DNA from: JAFDVL01 sp043736395
Lineage (GTDB): Bacteria > Acidobacteriota > Blastocatellia > RBC074
NCBI GenBank assembly: GCA_043736395.1
Contig: JAYTCQ010000325.1
Span: 1-33,755, forward strand
DNA: 33,755 bases
Direction: 5' to 3'
This document shows positions 25,104 to 33,028 of this stretch, piece by piece (position 1 is the first letter of the stretch; each line of letters opens with the position of its first letter). A program made the translations under genes and the position numbers. The notes below the pieces were generated by a model. That model had not been told where the DNA came from and made no database searches. It saw only the letters and a list, made by a program, of their open reading frames with translations.

Positions 25104-25191
25104 ATTCGGAATGAAGCCATTTTTTATTTTCTTAAATTGAGTGCCGCATTTTTGCCTTATCACTTTTGATATTTACCTTTTGATTTTTCTT
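25061..25191. repeat. Palindromic intergenic repeat, copy A
   Basis: An A-rich arm at 25061-25103 (units ATCAAAAGG and ATCAAAAG) is imperfectly complementary to a T-rich arm at 25152-25191. The core between them (ATTCGGA, AAGCCATTT, CTTA, AGTGCCG) closely matches the core of copy B at about 29523-29567. The left arm overlaps the end of the uracil-DNA glycosylase gene, and the right arm ends 60 bases before the sigma factor start. Confidence 0.8.
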
Positions 25192-25251
25192 CAACGTTTT
25201 CTCCCCTGCCGCAGTAGTTATCAATGACAGAGCAAGATGGAGGTTGAAAAG

Positions 25252-25887
25252 ATGAGCAGCAACGTTGCCGACATCGCTCTCGTGATGAACGAATTTTCTC
25301 AGAGCAGTCGTCCGCAGTCACAACTTGAAATTCTGATCGAACGCGCTCGCGGCGGTGACGCTATCGCTTTCGATCAAATTATGATCGCACATCAACAGCG
25401 CGTCATGGCTACGGCGTGGCGGATGCTCGGCAACAGTGAAGACGCTCGTGATGCGGCGCAGGAAGTGTTTTTGCGCGTCTACAAACATTTGCACAAATAC
25501 GATGCACAACAGGAATTTTCCGGCTGGCTCTACCGCATCATCATCAATGTTTGCAGGGATACGGCGCGTAAACGAAAAAATAATCATTCATCCTTTGAAG
25601 CGGAAATTGAAGTCGGACATTTACTAAATTTAACGAGTAACGATAATTCTGAATCCGCCGCGATCAAAGCGGAACACCACGCCATCGTGATGAAAGCCCT
25701 GTCAACATTGACTGAAAAAGAGCGAGCGGTAATCGTGCTCAGAGATTTAGAAGGATTAACGACCGAAGAAGTCGCACAAATTTTAGGCTCTTCGCAGACA
25801 ACGGTACGATCACAAATCTGCACTGCTCGTACCAAAATTAAACTCTACCGCGACCGCTTTTTAAAAGGAGGTCAGCGCAAATCATGA
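25252..25887 (+). CDS. RNA polymerase ECF sigma factor (SigE-like)
   Basis: 211 residues from ATG 25252. This start is favoured over ATG 25237 because GGAGGTT at 25239-25245 is correctly placed for it. Region 2 contains AFDQIMIAHQQRVMATAWRML, SEDARDAAQEVFLRVYKHL and FSGWLYRIIINVCRD. Region 4 contains LTEKERAVIVLRDLEGLTTEEVAQIL followed by the recognition helix SQTTVRSQICTARTKIK. No other domains, so it is an ECF (group 4) sigma factor. Its stop overlaps the start of the anti-sigma gene (ATGA), the standard translational coupling of such pairs. The controlled regulon probably includes its own operon. Confidence 0.95.
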   Translation: MSSNVADIALVMNEFSQSSRPQSQLEILIERARGGDAIAFDQIMIAHQQRVMATAWRMLGNSEDARDAAQEVFLRVYKHLHKYDAQQEFSGWLYRIIINVCRDTARKRKNNHSSFEAEIEVGHLLNLTSNDNSESAAIKAEHHAIVMKALSTLTEKERAVIVLRDLEGLTTEEVAQILGSSQTTVRSQICTARTKIKLYRDRFLKGGQRKS

Positions 25888-26654
25888 ACTGTAAAAAATT
25901 CACACAACTCATCCCGTTATTTGTCGAAGCAGACTTAGAAACTGCTGAAAGGCAATGCGTCACAGCGCATTTAGCAAGCTGCGATTTATGCAGCGATGCT
26001 GTGAAAGAATTTCAAGCAAGCCAATCTTTGTTGCACACTTTCACAGCACCAAAATTTGACGAAGATATTTTCGTGCAGATGCGCAGCTCCGTACTAAATA
26101 AAATTGCAAGTCCGCAAATTTCAAATGTAAGCCATCCATTTTGGAATTGGAAAACTGCATTTGCTGCGTCATTAGCGACGATAATTTTGCTGAGTGGGAT
26201 TGCGATCAATCGCCACAGTAGCAATGAAAATTATATAGCGCAGGCTTCAAATCTTGGCGAGGCTAAAGCTAATAATTTCAGTTCTTCATCGTCTAAGAAT
26301 ATGGCGAATAACTCGTCCAACTTGAAGCAAATTCCTAAGCCCCGAAGCGGGCGAAATTTAATAGCCCAGGGTGAAGCGAGCGTCAGCAAACGCAACCCTG
26401 GGAACGTCATCGAAAATCATCCAAGCCCTGAAAGGGCGACAGACGAGCAAATGATCGCGGCTTCAATCGCTCATAGCGATCAAGCTGCAAACATTCTCCC
26501 GCAGGCTGAAAATACAACGGCGATGACGATACCGAATTCTGAAAAATCCATCGCTGAACCTGAAATGCTTAGAATGGAAATTCAAACTGCTGACCCGAAT
26601 ATCAAAATAATTTGGCTGATGCCACAAACAAATGCACAGGCAGATCGTAAATAG
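25884..26654 (+). CDS. Membrane-bound zinc-finger anti-sigma factor
   Basis: 256 residues overlapping the sigma gene by four bases. The cytoplasmic part carries a zinc-binding anti-sigma motif: Cys3, then His29-x3-Cys33-x2-Cys36. One transmembrane segment spans about 91-108 (TAFAASLATIILLSGIAI). The outer part is Ser/Asn-rich and disordered. Residues ~152-186 (PRSGRNLIAQG, SKRNPGN, SPERATDEQ) are encoded by a structured repeat, not by ordinary coding DNA. Known role of the family: holding the sigma factor inactive at the membrane until an envelope signal triggers release. A secretin-domain-like gene follows 13 bases later. Confidence 0.85.
   Translation: MNCKKFTQLIPLFVEADLETAERQCVTAHLASCDLCSDAVKEFQASQSLLHTFTAPKFDEDIFVQMRSSVLNKIASPQISNVSHPFWNWKTAFAASLATIILLSGIAINRHSSNENYIAQASNLGEAKANNFSSSSSKNMANNSSNLKQIPKPRSGRNLIAQGEASVSKRNPGNVIENHPSPERATDEQMIAASIAHSDQAANILPQAENTTAMTIPNSEKSIAEPEMLRMEIQTADPNIKIIWLMPQTNAQADRK
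26336..26441. repeat. Structured repeat inserted in frame in the anti-sigma gene
   Basis: About 105 bases with three stem-loops: GCCCC-GAA-GCGGGC near 26339, CCCAGGGT (26365-26372) paired with ACCCTGGG (26395-26402), and GCCCTGAAAGGGC at about 26425-26437. It translates as PRSGRNLIAQG...RNPGN...SPERATD. Repeats of this shape (a CCCAGGG/CCCTGGG pair, then AGCCCTGAAAGGGC) are familiar from intergenic regions of several bacterial phyla, and finding one inside a gene is unusual. Boundaries are estimated. Confidence 0.7.
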
Positions 26655-26667
26655 TGGAGTTGTAATT

Positions 26668-27801
26668 ATGAAAAAATTTATCCTTATTTTCTTGATTGTT
26701 TTATTTAGTTCATTGGCGATTTTTGGCGATGACCTGAAAGATACACCCGCGTTTGTTAAGCTCAACCTGCATCGAATAAAAATTGAAACTGAACTCACCG
26801 ATCTCAAGACAAAATATTTAGAACGTCACCCGGAAGTTGTAGCAAAAAATACGGAGCTTCAAGTTACAAAACATGCACTCGAACAATTATTGCTTTACAA
26901 ACAAATTCCGCTCGACAAATTTGGCAACAACATGGCTGAGTTATTGATTAAAAAAATTCTGACGGAGACAGCACTCCTTAATCTGAAGCGCATTAATACG
27001 GAAACTCACCCAGACTTTGTAGCTAAGTCCTCCGAATTAAAAATTATCACTAAGGAAATCGAAACAATTTTGCCGCCGTTGGCACAGACGACCAATGAGC
27101 AAAAAAAAGAAGAACTACCAAAACTTCAAGTGAAATTATTTGAGATCAAAAACAAACAACCAGAAACTCTGGTGAATGCAATTTTCGCACTCGGCAGTGG
27201 TGCTCCGAATACAAGAATTGACCCCAATAATAATCTCAAGACAATTACAGTACGTGATTTCCCTGAAAATATCGCCGCTATCGAAGGAGCACTTAAGCGC
27301 CTTGATTTACCTGATGCCGCGCCGGTCAGTATTCAAACGCAGATTTACTTAATTGCGGCTTCAGATGAGGTAGGTGATCCGGGAACTTTCCCTAAAGAAA
27401 TTGATCCTGTACTTGCACAGCTCAAGTCTACGCTCAAATATAAAAACTATCGTTTCGTGAATACTTTTATCAATCGAGTAAATGATGGTGGAAGTTTTGA
27501 ATCAAGTGGAACAGGCTACAATACAGCAGGAAGTAATACACCGACCATTATCCAGTGCAAAATGGGACAAGTCAGAATCGCGTCAGATAATACAGGGAAG
27601 GAAGCAATTCGTATTGGAAAATTTAGTTTCAGTGCAAGGGTTCCTGTGCAAGTCGGTCAAGGAAGTGTTCAATATCAAGATGTCGGAATAACCACTGAAT
27701 TGAGCTTGAGCGAAGGTGGATTAGTTGTGGTCGGCACAGGCAATATGGGCTTAACAGATGGCGCGATGATCGTCATAGTCAGCGCTAAAAAAATGAAATA
27801 G
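26668..27801 (+). CDS. Exported protein with secretin N-domain-like region
   Basis: 377 residues from ATG 26668, chosen over an earlier in-frame ATG at 26632 because TGGAG at 26655-26659 fits and the protein then begins with a signal peptide (KKFILIFLIVLFSSLAIFG). Residues ~20-150 are charged helices with two similar units (ETELTDLKTKYLERHPEVVAKNTEL and ETALLNLKRINTETHPDFVAKSSEL), an internal duplication. Then comes a stretch typical of secretin N domains (ITVRDFPENIAAIEGALKRLDL), and a C-terminal beta-rich part (VPVQVGQGSVQYQDVGITTELSLSEGG). It lacks a full secretin barrel. It follows the sigma/anti-sigma pair at 13 bases, so an envelope-related role is likely. Exact function is unknown. Confidence 0.65.
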   Translation: MKKFILIFLIVLFSSLAIFGDDLKDTPAFVKLNLHRIKIETELTDLKTKYLERHPEVVAKNTELQVTKHALEQLLLYKQIPLDKFGNNMAELLIKKILTETALLNLKRINTETHPDFVAKSSELKIITKEIETILPPLAQTTNEQKKEELPKLQVKLFEIKNKQPETLVNAIFALGSGAPNTRIDPNNNLKTITVRDFPENIAAIEGALKRLDLPDAAPVSIQTQIYLIAASDEVGDPGTFPKEIDPVLAQLKSTLKYKNYRFVNTFINRVNDGGSFESSGTGYNTAGSNTPTIIQCKMGQVRIASDNTGKEAIRIGKFSFSARVPVQVGQGSVQYQDVGITTELSLSEGGLVVVGTGNMGLTDGAMIVIVSAKKMK

Positions 27802-27814
27802 AAAGGTGGAAATC

Positions 27815-28183
27815 ATGAACAAGAAATTCTATGCGGTAATTTTTTTGATGTTGATAATTGTAAGTTTTGTAGTTCAAGCTACAACCAATAAATCATCAGG
27901 TAGCATTTTACAAAATAGCGAGACTCAAAAAACGACCTTACAGAAGTGGGAATACTGTGTCATCGGTTACAGTGGAGGCGAAGATTATAACCCTGTTACT
28001 GGCAACAATACGCGTTTTTTCACAGCTATACATTTCTATACCAACGCTGGCATCAAGGAAGAAAAAGTGGAAGGTAAAAATTCAATTGATTCAAGAGTAA
28101 AAGCAATTGCTAAGCTTGGAGATGAAGGATGGGAAATAGTAACCATGAACGATACGATTCACTTCAAGCGTCCTAAACAATAA
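27815..28183 (+). CDS. Small exported protein, DUF4177-like
   Basis: 122 residues from ATG 27815, preceded by AAAGGTGGA; an ATG nine bases earlier is less well placed. Residues 1-24 form a signal peptide (FYAVIFLMLIIVSFVVQA). The mature part reads QKWEYCVIGYSGG near the middle and ends KAIAKLGDEGWEIVTMNDTIHFKRPKQ. The pair W-E-Y-x-V ... LGxEGWE-V ... KRP resembles DUF4177-type small proteins, whose role is unknown. The single mature Cys is in WEYCVI. It is 13 bases after the secretin-like gene and probably the last gene of the sigma-factor operon. Confidence 0.6.
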   Translation: MNKKFYAVIFLMLIIVSFVVQATTNKSSGSILQNSETQKTTLQKWEYCVIGYSGGEDYNPVTGNNTRFFTAIHFYTNAGIKEEKVEGKNSIDSRVKAIAKLGDEGWEIVTMNDTIHFKRPKQ

Positions 28184-28259
28184 TCAAGTGTTGTCCAGGG
28201 CGAACTTCACAGGTCTCCTTTTTCTATGCTGTGCTAAAATATCTGCGAGGCACCTAAAA

Positions 28260-28487
28260 ATGGCAGTACAAAAATCAGGATTAAGTAACATCCAATTAGA
28301 GTTGCTAAAACTTTACGCCAACGACATTGCGGAAAATGATCTGCTTGCTATCAGGCAATTACTGGCGCGGTATTTCGCTGACAAAGCCAGCGATGCGATG
28401 GATCAATTTAGTGTAGACAATAACTTATCGTCGCAAGACATGATGGCTTGGGCAAATGGACATGACCGCGCTAAAAATCATTGCTAA
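28260..28487 (+). CDS. Antitoxin-like small protein without its toxin
   Basis: 75 residues from ATG 28260; the upstream in-frame extension from 28188 has no family support. GAGG at 28246-28249 is a possible ribosome site. The sequence LSNIQLELLKLYANDIAENDLLAIRQLLARYFADKA, ending in a helical SQDMMAWANGHDR, matches a small protein type that often precedes PIN-domain toxin genes in cyanobacteria, Bacteroidetes and other phyla. That association is from memory. The following 117 bases hold no toxin, so this is an orphan antitoxin or has another role. Confidence 0.6.
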   Translation: MAVQKSGLSNIQLELLKLYANDIAENDLLAIRQLLARYFADKASDAMDQFSVDNNLSSQDMMAWANGHDRAKNHC

Positions 28488-28604
28488 GTAATTGACCTCT
28501 GTCGATCCTGCTTCATTTCTCTTTGCACTCCTCACACCTGCTGCGCTATAACTTTCCTCGCACAAACGTTTTCCTACAACCCAAAACACGAAAGGTAAAA
28601 TAGA

Positions 28605-29477
28605 ATGCTCAAAGCGATTTTGCTGACATTTTTGATTGCTACTGTGACACTTGCTCAAGCCCAACGTCCCGAACCGATTCCGCTCTGGCCGAATGGTGCG
28701 CCGCTTGCCAAAGGTTCTGCTCCAGCGGATATTCCTTCGATTCAAATTTATAAAGCCGCGCAAAATCTGGCTACCGGAGCGGCTGTCGTCGTCTGTCCCG
28801 GTGGCGGATACGGCGCGCTCGCGGATCACGAAGGGTATGATTATGCCAAATTTTTAAATGGAATTGGCATCACTGTCGCCGTCCTGAAATATCGCCTTGC
28901 GCCGTATCAACATCCGGCTCCGATGCTGGACGCTTCGCGTGCGATTCGGTATTTGCGATTCAAAGCGGATGAACTGAAAATTGATCCGACCCGCATCGGC
29001 ATTATGGGTTCGTCGGCGGGTGGACATTTGACGGCGACCGCGGCTACACATTTTGATGAGGGTGATAAAAATGCGGCTGATCCGATTGACCGCGTGAGTT
29101 CGCGCCCTGATGTAGCAATTCTCTGCTACCCCGTCATCACGATGCGCGAAGATTTCACGCACAAAGGTTCACGAAAAAATTTGCTTGGCGCAACCCCTGA
29201 TCCAAAGCTCGCAGATTTAATGTCGAACGAAAAACAGGTCACGGAAAAAACTCCGCCAACTTTTATTTTTCACACGATGGATGACCAAAGCGTGATGGTC
29301 GAAAACAGTTTGCTGTTTGCGGAAGGATTGCGTAAAAATAAAGTGCCCTACGAGATGCACATCTATGAACACGGCAGACACGGCGTAGGCTTAGCGCCTT
29401 ATGATAATGCGTTGAATACGTGGCCGAAATTGTTGGAGAATTGGTTGCGCGCAAGAGGATTTATTAAGCAAAGCTAA
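28605..29477 (+). CDS. Exported alpha/beta hydrolase (acetyl-esterase/BD-FAE-like)
   Basis: 290 residues from ATG 28605 with AAAGG at 28591-28595. Signal peptide in residues 1-19 (AILLTFLIATVTLAQA). Residues 62-70 hold VVCPGGGYG, the oxyanion-hole block. The nucleophile Ser137 is in GSSAGG (135-140), the acid is Asp226 or Asp227 in MDDQSV, and the base is His259 in HGRHGVGL. The order fits secreted carbohydrate-esterase-like or prolyl-oligopeptidase-like hydrolases annotated as xylanase/acetyl esterase. The natural substrate could be an acetylated or feruloylated polysaccharide; this is inferred. A palindromic repeat begins four bases after the stop codon. Confidence 0.88.
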   Translation: MLKAILLTFLIATVTLAQAQRPEPIPLWPNGAPLAKGSAPADIPSIQIYKAAQNLATGAAVVVCPGGGYGALADHEGYDYAKFLNGIGITVAVLKYRLAPYQHPAPMLDASRAIRYLRFKADELKIDPTRIGIMGSSAGGHLTATAATHFDEGDKNAADPIDRVSSRPDVAILCYPVITMREDFTHKGSRKNLLGATPDPKLADLMSNEKQVTEKTPPTFIFHTMDDQSVMVENSLLFAEGLRKNKVPYEMHIYEHGRHGVGLAPYDNALNTWPKLLENWLRARGFIKQS

Positions 29478-29481
29478 AATA

Positions 29482-29608
29482 AAATCAAAAGGCAAAAATC
29501 AAAAATTAAAAGGCAAAAGTTGGATTCGGAAGCAAAGCCATTTCCTGAATTTCTTAGATAAAGTGCCGTCCTTTTTACTTTTGATTTTTGATTTTTGCCT
29601 TTTGATTT
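29482..29608. repeat. Palindromic intergenic repeat, copy B
   Basis: Arms 29482-29512 and 29578-29608 are 31 bases each and complementary at 30 of 31 positions. The core at about 29523-29567 (ATTCGGAA, AAAGCCATTT, TTTCTTA, AAGTGCCG) matches copy A at 25061-25191. The element fills almost the whole spacer between the two hydrolase genes and would form one long hairpin in the transcript. Confidence 0.85.
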
Positions 29609-29623
29609 CACCGAAAGGATTTT

Positions 29624-30484
29624 ATGATCGAAGACCTAAACTCTCTATTTCCTGAAAAGAAAACCAATCGTCGCGGCTTCATGGCGACTTCGCTTGCTAC
29701 TGGCTTTGCATTAGCGGTGCAGCCGATTAATGCGCAAGAAGTCATCACGACAGATACCAATGGCATCATCGCTGGTGAAGTCAAAATCCCAACGAAAGAC
29801 GTAGAAATTCCCGCCTATCGCGCCATGCCTGCGAAAGGCAAAAACTTTCCGACTGTATTAGTTGTGCAGGAAATTTTCGGCGTCCACGAACACATCAAAG
29901 ACGTTTGCCGTCGCTTTGCAAAACTTGGTCATTTAGCTATTGCGCCCGAAATGTATTTTCGGCAAGGCGATGTTTCCAAGGTGGAAATGAAAGATATTTT
30001 TCCAATTGTTGGCAAAGTTCCTGATGCGCAGGTCATGTCTGATCTGGATTCTGCCGTCGCGTGGGCCGGTAAAAATAAGGGCAATGTGAAAAAATTAGGC
30101 ATCACAGGATTTTGCTGGGGCGGCAGAATTGTCTGGTTATATGCCGCGCATAATCCCAACGTCAAAGCAGGAGTCGCGTGGTACGGACGTTTAGTTCCCG
30201 GACAACCATCGCCGTTACAGCCCAAACATCCAATTGATTTTGCGGCAACATTGAAAGTTCCAGTGCTTGGATTGTACGCCGGAAAAGATAGTGGCATTCC
30301 ACTGGATTCCATCGAAAAAATGAAAGCCGAACTTGCCAAAGGAAAGAGCAAATCTGAATTTGTGATTTACCCTAATGCGCAACATGGATTTCATGCGGAT
30401 TATCGGCAGAGCTATAACAAGGCTGACGCACAAGACGGATGGAAACGCTTGCAGGCTTGGTTCAAACAACACGGAGCAAGTTAG
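29624..30484 (+). CDS. Tat-exported dienelactone hydrolase-family protein
   Basis: 286 residues from ATG 29624, with GAAAGGAT just upstream. Twin-arginine signal: NRRGFMATSL at 15-24, hydrophobic to about 33, then INAQ. Dienelactone-hydrolase blocks: VVQEIFGVHEHI at 80-91 with Glu83, GFCWGG at 162-167 with nucleophile Cys164, YAGKDSGIP with Asp222, and QHGFHADY with His254. So the Cys-Asp-His triad and the activating Glu are all present. Family members hydrolyse dienelactone or other esters; the export signal suggests a different, extracytoplasmic substrate. It is flanked on both sides by palindromic repeats. Confidence 0.9.
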   Translation: MIEDLNSLFPEKKTNRRGFMATSLATGFALAVQPINAQEVITTDTNGIIAGEVKIPTKDVEIPAYRAMPAKGKNFPTVLVVQEIFGVHEHIKDVCRRFAKLGHLAIAPEMYFRQGDVSKVEMKDIFPIVGKVPDAQVMSDLDSAVAWAGKNKGNVKKLGITGFCWGGRIVWLYAAHNPNVKAGVAWYGRLVPGQPSPLQPKHPIDFAATLKVPVLGLYAGKDSGIPLDSIEKMKAELAKGKSKSEFVIYPNAQHGFHADYRQSYNKADAQDGWKRLQAWFKQHGAS

Positions 30485-30486
30485 GA

Positions 30487-30583
30487 AGTGATGAGGAACG
30501 AGTAATGAGTGACAAGTAGAAAGACACTTGATTCTCATTACTCGTTCCTCATCACTCATTACTTTCTACTCATTACTCATCAC
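30487..30583. repeat. Palindromic repeat filling the spacer between the hydrolase and ppk2
   Basis: A perfect 23-bp inverted repeat, 30487-30509 with 30534-30556, has a 24-base loop that itself holds CAAGT/ACTTG. It is followed by reiterated CATTACT/CATCACT units (to about 30583) and TTTTTT. The element starts two bases after the hydrolase stop codon and ends at the ppk2 start codon. A different sequence family from copies A and B. It could act as a terminator for the upstream gene. Confidence 0.85.
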
Positions 30584-30589
30584 TTTTTT

Positions 30590-31423
30590 ATGTACGCACA
30601 TCGCATTACTGGCAAAAAGAAAATTAAACTCAAAGATTTTGATCCTGATGACAACGCAGGACTGACGCGCGAACAAGCTGAAGCGAAAACTACGAAGTTA
30701 TGCGCTGAACTCACCGAATTGCAAACGCTGCTTTATGCGACTGGTGAACAAAGCGTCCTGATTGTTTTGCAAGGCCGCGACACTTCGGGAAAAGATGGCA
30801 CGATTCGCGTCGTGATGGGGCCGTTAAATGCGCTCGGTTGCACTGTCGCTTCGTTCAAAGTTCCGACCTCGCACGAACTCGCGCACGATTTTTTGTGGCG
30901 TGTGCATCAACACACACCAGGCAAAGGTGAAATTACGATTTTCAATCGTTCACATTACGAAGACGTCCTGGTCGTCCGGGTGCATGACTTTGCTCCGAAA
31001 AATGTCTGGCAGGCACGCTTTGAGCAGATTAATCACTTCGAGGAACTGATCACAAGTAACAATACAATTGTCCTCAAGTTTTATTTGCATATCAGTAAAG
31101 AAGAACAGGAAGAGCGTTTGCTCGAACGTGAGCAGGACTCGGCGAAGGCTTGGAAATTATCAGTTGGCGATTGGAAGGAACGCGAGTTGTGGGATGAATA
31201 TACCGTGGCTTATGAAGACGCAATTAATAAATGTGCCAGTAAAGCCGCGCCCTGGTTTATCGTTCCTGCGAATAATAAATGGTTTCGGAATCTAGTTGTG
31301 GCCGACGCGATTGTGAAGGCGCTGAATCCCTATAAAAAGCAGTGGCTGAAAAAACTGGATACCATGGGAGCGCAAGAATTAGCAGCGATTCAGGAATTTC
31401 GGCGTGAGAAGAAAGTGAAGTAA
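30590..31423 (+). CDS. PPK2-family polyphosphate:nucleotide phosphotransferase
   Basis: 277 residues from ATG 30590. A longer frame from 30509 is rejected because its extra residues (SFLITHYFLLITHHFF) are a translation of the spacer repeat. Walker A is GRDTSGKDGT at 62-71, Walker B-like FNRSHYEDVL at 118-127, and the lid region is ERLLEREQDSAKAWKLSVGDW. The WFIVPANNKWFRNLVV block near the C-terminus is also typical. The enzyme transfers phosphate between polyphosphate and nucleoside mono- or diphosphates. Class I versus III cannot be settled here. No Shine-Dalgarno is visible, since the bases before the ATG are repeat-derived T-rich sequence. Confidence 0.92.
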   Translation: MYAHRITGKKKIKLKDFDPDDNAGLTREQAEAKTTKLCAELTELQTLLYATGEQSVLIVLQGRDTSGKDGTIRVVMGPLNALGCTVASFKVPTSHELAHDFLWRVHQHTPGKGEITIFNRSHYEDVLVVRVHDFAPKNVWQARFEQINHFEELITSNNTIVLKFYLHISKEEQEERLLEREQDSAKAWKLSVGDWKERELWDEYTVAYEDAINKCASKAAPWFIVPANNKWFRNLVVADAIVKALNPYKKQWLKKLDTMGAQELAAIQEFRREKKVK

Positions 31424-31503
31424 AGAGAATGGGAGACAAAGAGAAACGGAGTTTTCTTGCAGTACGAATCACCCTTGCTCCCTGCTCCAATTTCCCTCCA
31501 TTC

Positions 31504-32907
31504 TTACTGTGGTTCAAGCGAAAAACTCAATTTTCTTGCCCCTTTTGCATCCTGCCATTCACCAAAGAAAATTTGTTTGCCTTCCTGTAGCATGCGACTA
31601 ATTTCAAATTTACCAGTCTCTTTGCCCGCCGGTGTTTTTTCGACTAATTTTATTTTTCCTTCCGGCGTGACAATCCCTCTTAAAGCCAATTTGCTGCTGC
31701 CAGCATCGTACGTGTAAAACCCTGCGGCTTTGCCTCCATTCACCGATAGATTGAAATGAATAGAGCGGGTATCAATTTGTCCACGAATATCAGTTAATGA
31801 CAATCCATCAAATTCGTTACTGGTCGGGAGGCCAACCAGCGCAGTCGAAGGTCGTTGTCTCAAATCATTGATGTATTTTTGCGTTTTAATTTTTTCTTCG
31901 GCATTTGACTCCAGCACGATATATTTTTCGTAGGTGGTGATCGCTTCAGGGATTTGACCTTGCGCTTCCTGCAATCCCGCCAGCGCCTTCACAAACGATG
32001 GGCGTTCCGGTTTCAACTCGATGGCTTTGTTGAGAGCGCTTTTTGCTTCGTCGAATTTTTTCTGGTCGCGATAAATCTGGAACAGGTTATGCCAGCCCCA
32101 AACAAAATCAGGATTTGTTTTCGTAGCTTGGTCAAATGCGATGAAAGCATCAGAAATTTTTCCTTGCGCTTTATAGGTTTGCCCCAATGAATTCAAAGCT
32201 AAATCCCAATTATTTTTGATGCGATTTGCTTTATTGAAATTGTCAGCAGCTTCGCCATATTTTTTCGCATTCAAGCTTACTTTGCCTTGCGCGAAGGCGG
32301 CGCGCGCCTGCGCTTCCTTGTCGTTCGGAGTAATTTTGCTCAACATTTGATATGACTGCGCAATCGTATTCCATTCCAGTTTTGGATCGGCGTCATCACT
32401 AAGCGAACGAAACGAATCATCACCAATTTTATTCAGCTTCGTTTTAATTTTTTTATTGGTCGCTTCAAGGTCTTCTTTCGATGGATTCGCTTGCAAATAC
32501 GCATCATAAAATTGCGCTAAATTATTGGTTGGCGTGAATGGATCATCCTGCGCAAGCGAGGTTTCGATTTGCTGCGTGGTCGCATTGCCCTGATATTTTT
32601 GATAGATGAACCATCCCGCGACCGAAACGATCAGCAATGCAGCGATCAATGCGCCAACAATCATCCCCGTATTTTTTTTGGCTTCGGAATTTGTGGCAAC
32701 GACTAGCGAAGCAATGTTTGCAGGTTCTTCGACTGGCGGATGTACAACTGGTGCGGACAGCGGCACATTCACGCGAACCCGCGTTGATTCATCGAGCATG
32801 TTTTGCGGAGTGAGCGGTACGGCTTTGAAAACCAACGGCGTCGCGTCATGCGAGCAAAATTTCGTATCATCCGCAAATTCAGTAGCGCATTGGGGGCAAA
32901 TTTTCAT
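31504..32907 (-). CDS. Membrane protein with N-terminal zinc ribbon and periplasmic TPR domain
   Basis: 467 residues from ATG 32907, preceded by GAAGGG about 10 bases upstream; the in-frame TTG at 32931 is rejected. N-terminal zinc-ribbon-like motif: Cys4-x2-Cys7 and Cys18 (FCSHDATPL), with Asp21 in the fourth-ligand place, so zinc binding may be incomplete. A Pro-rich stretch leads to a transmembrane helix at about 80-102 (MIVGALIAALLIVSVAGWFIY). Outside lie helical repeats of TPR type, clearest in WDLALNSLGQTYKAQGKISDAF and the next two units. The final ~110 residues form a beta-rich domain. TPR regions suggest protein-protein scaffolding at the envelope. Convergent with ppk2. Confidence 0.75.
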   Translation of the reverse strand: MKICPQCATEFADDTKFCSHDATPLVFKAVPLTPQNMLDESTRVRVNVPLSAPVVHPPVEEPANIASLVVATNSEAKKNTGMIVGALIAALLIVSVAGWFIYQKYQGNATTQQIETSLAQDDPFTPTNNLAQFYDAYLQANPSKEDLEATNKKIKTKLNKIGDDSFRSLSDDADPKLEWNTIAQSYQMLSKITPNDKEAQARAAFAQGKVSLNAKKYGEAADNFNKANRIKNNWDLALNSLGQTYKAQGKISDAFIAFDQATKTNPDFVWGWHNLFQIYRDQKKFDEAKSALNKAIELKPERPSFVKALAGLQEAQGQIPEAITTYEKYIVLESNAEEKIKTQKYINDLRQRPSTALVGLPTSNEFDGLSLTDIRGQIDTRSIHFNLSVNGGKAAGFYTYDAGSSKLALRGIVTPEGKIKLVEKTPAGKETGKFEISRMLQEGKQIFFGEWQDAKGARKLSFSLEPQ

Positions 32908-32996
32908 CCTGATGATTCCCTTCAAAAACAAAAAAAGGTTGAGAAATCAATTGTAATCGAAACTCTCAACCTACGCTATTTTGATAATACATTCGG

Positions 32997-33028
32997 AAAA
33001 AATAAAAGCCGCCATTGAAAGGCGGCTT
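32997..33028 (-). terminator. Intrinsic terminator after the split tRNA-fMet gene
   Basis: Read on the minus strand, AAGCCGCC (33028 to 33021) pairs with GGCGGCTT (33013 to 33006) over a 7-base loop, followed by TTATTTTTT (33005 to 32997). It begins five bases after the CCA end of the tRNA, where a tRNA transcript should end. Confidence 0.9.

Noticed and set aside
30509..30589. 27-residue N-terminal extension of the PPK2 protein (SFLITHYFLLITHHFF).
   Set aside because: It is a translation of the spacer palindrome and its reiterated units, not protein sequence.
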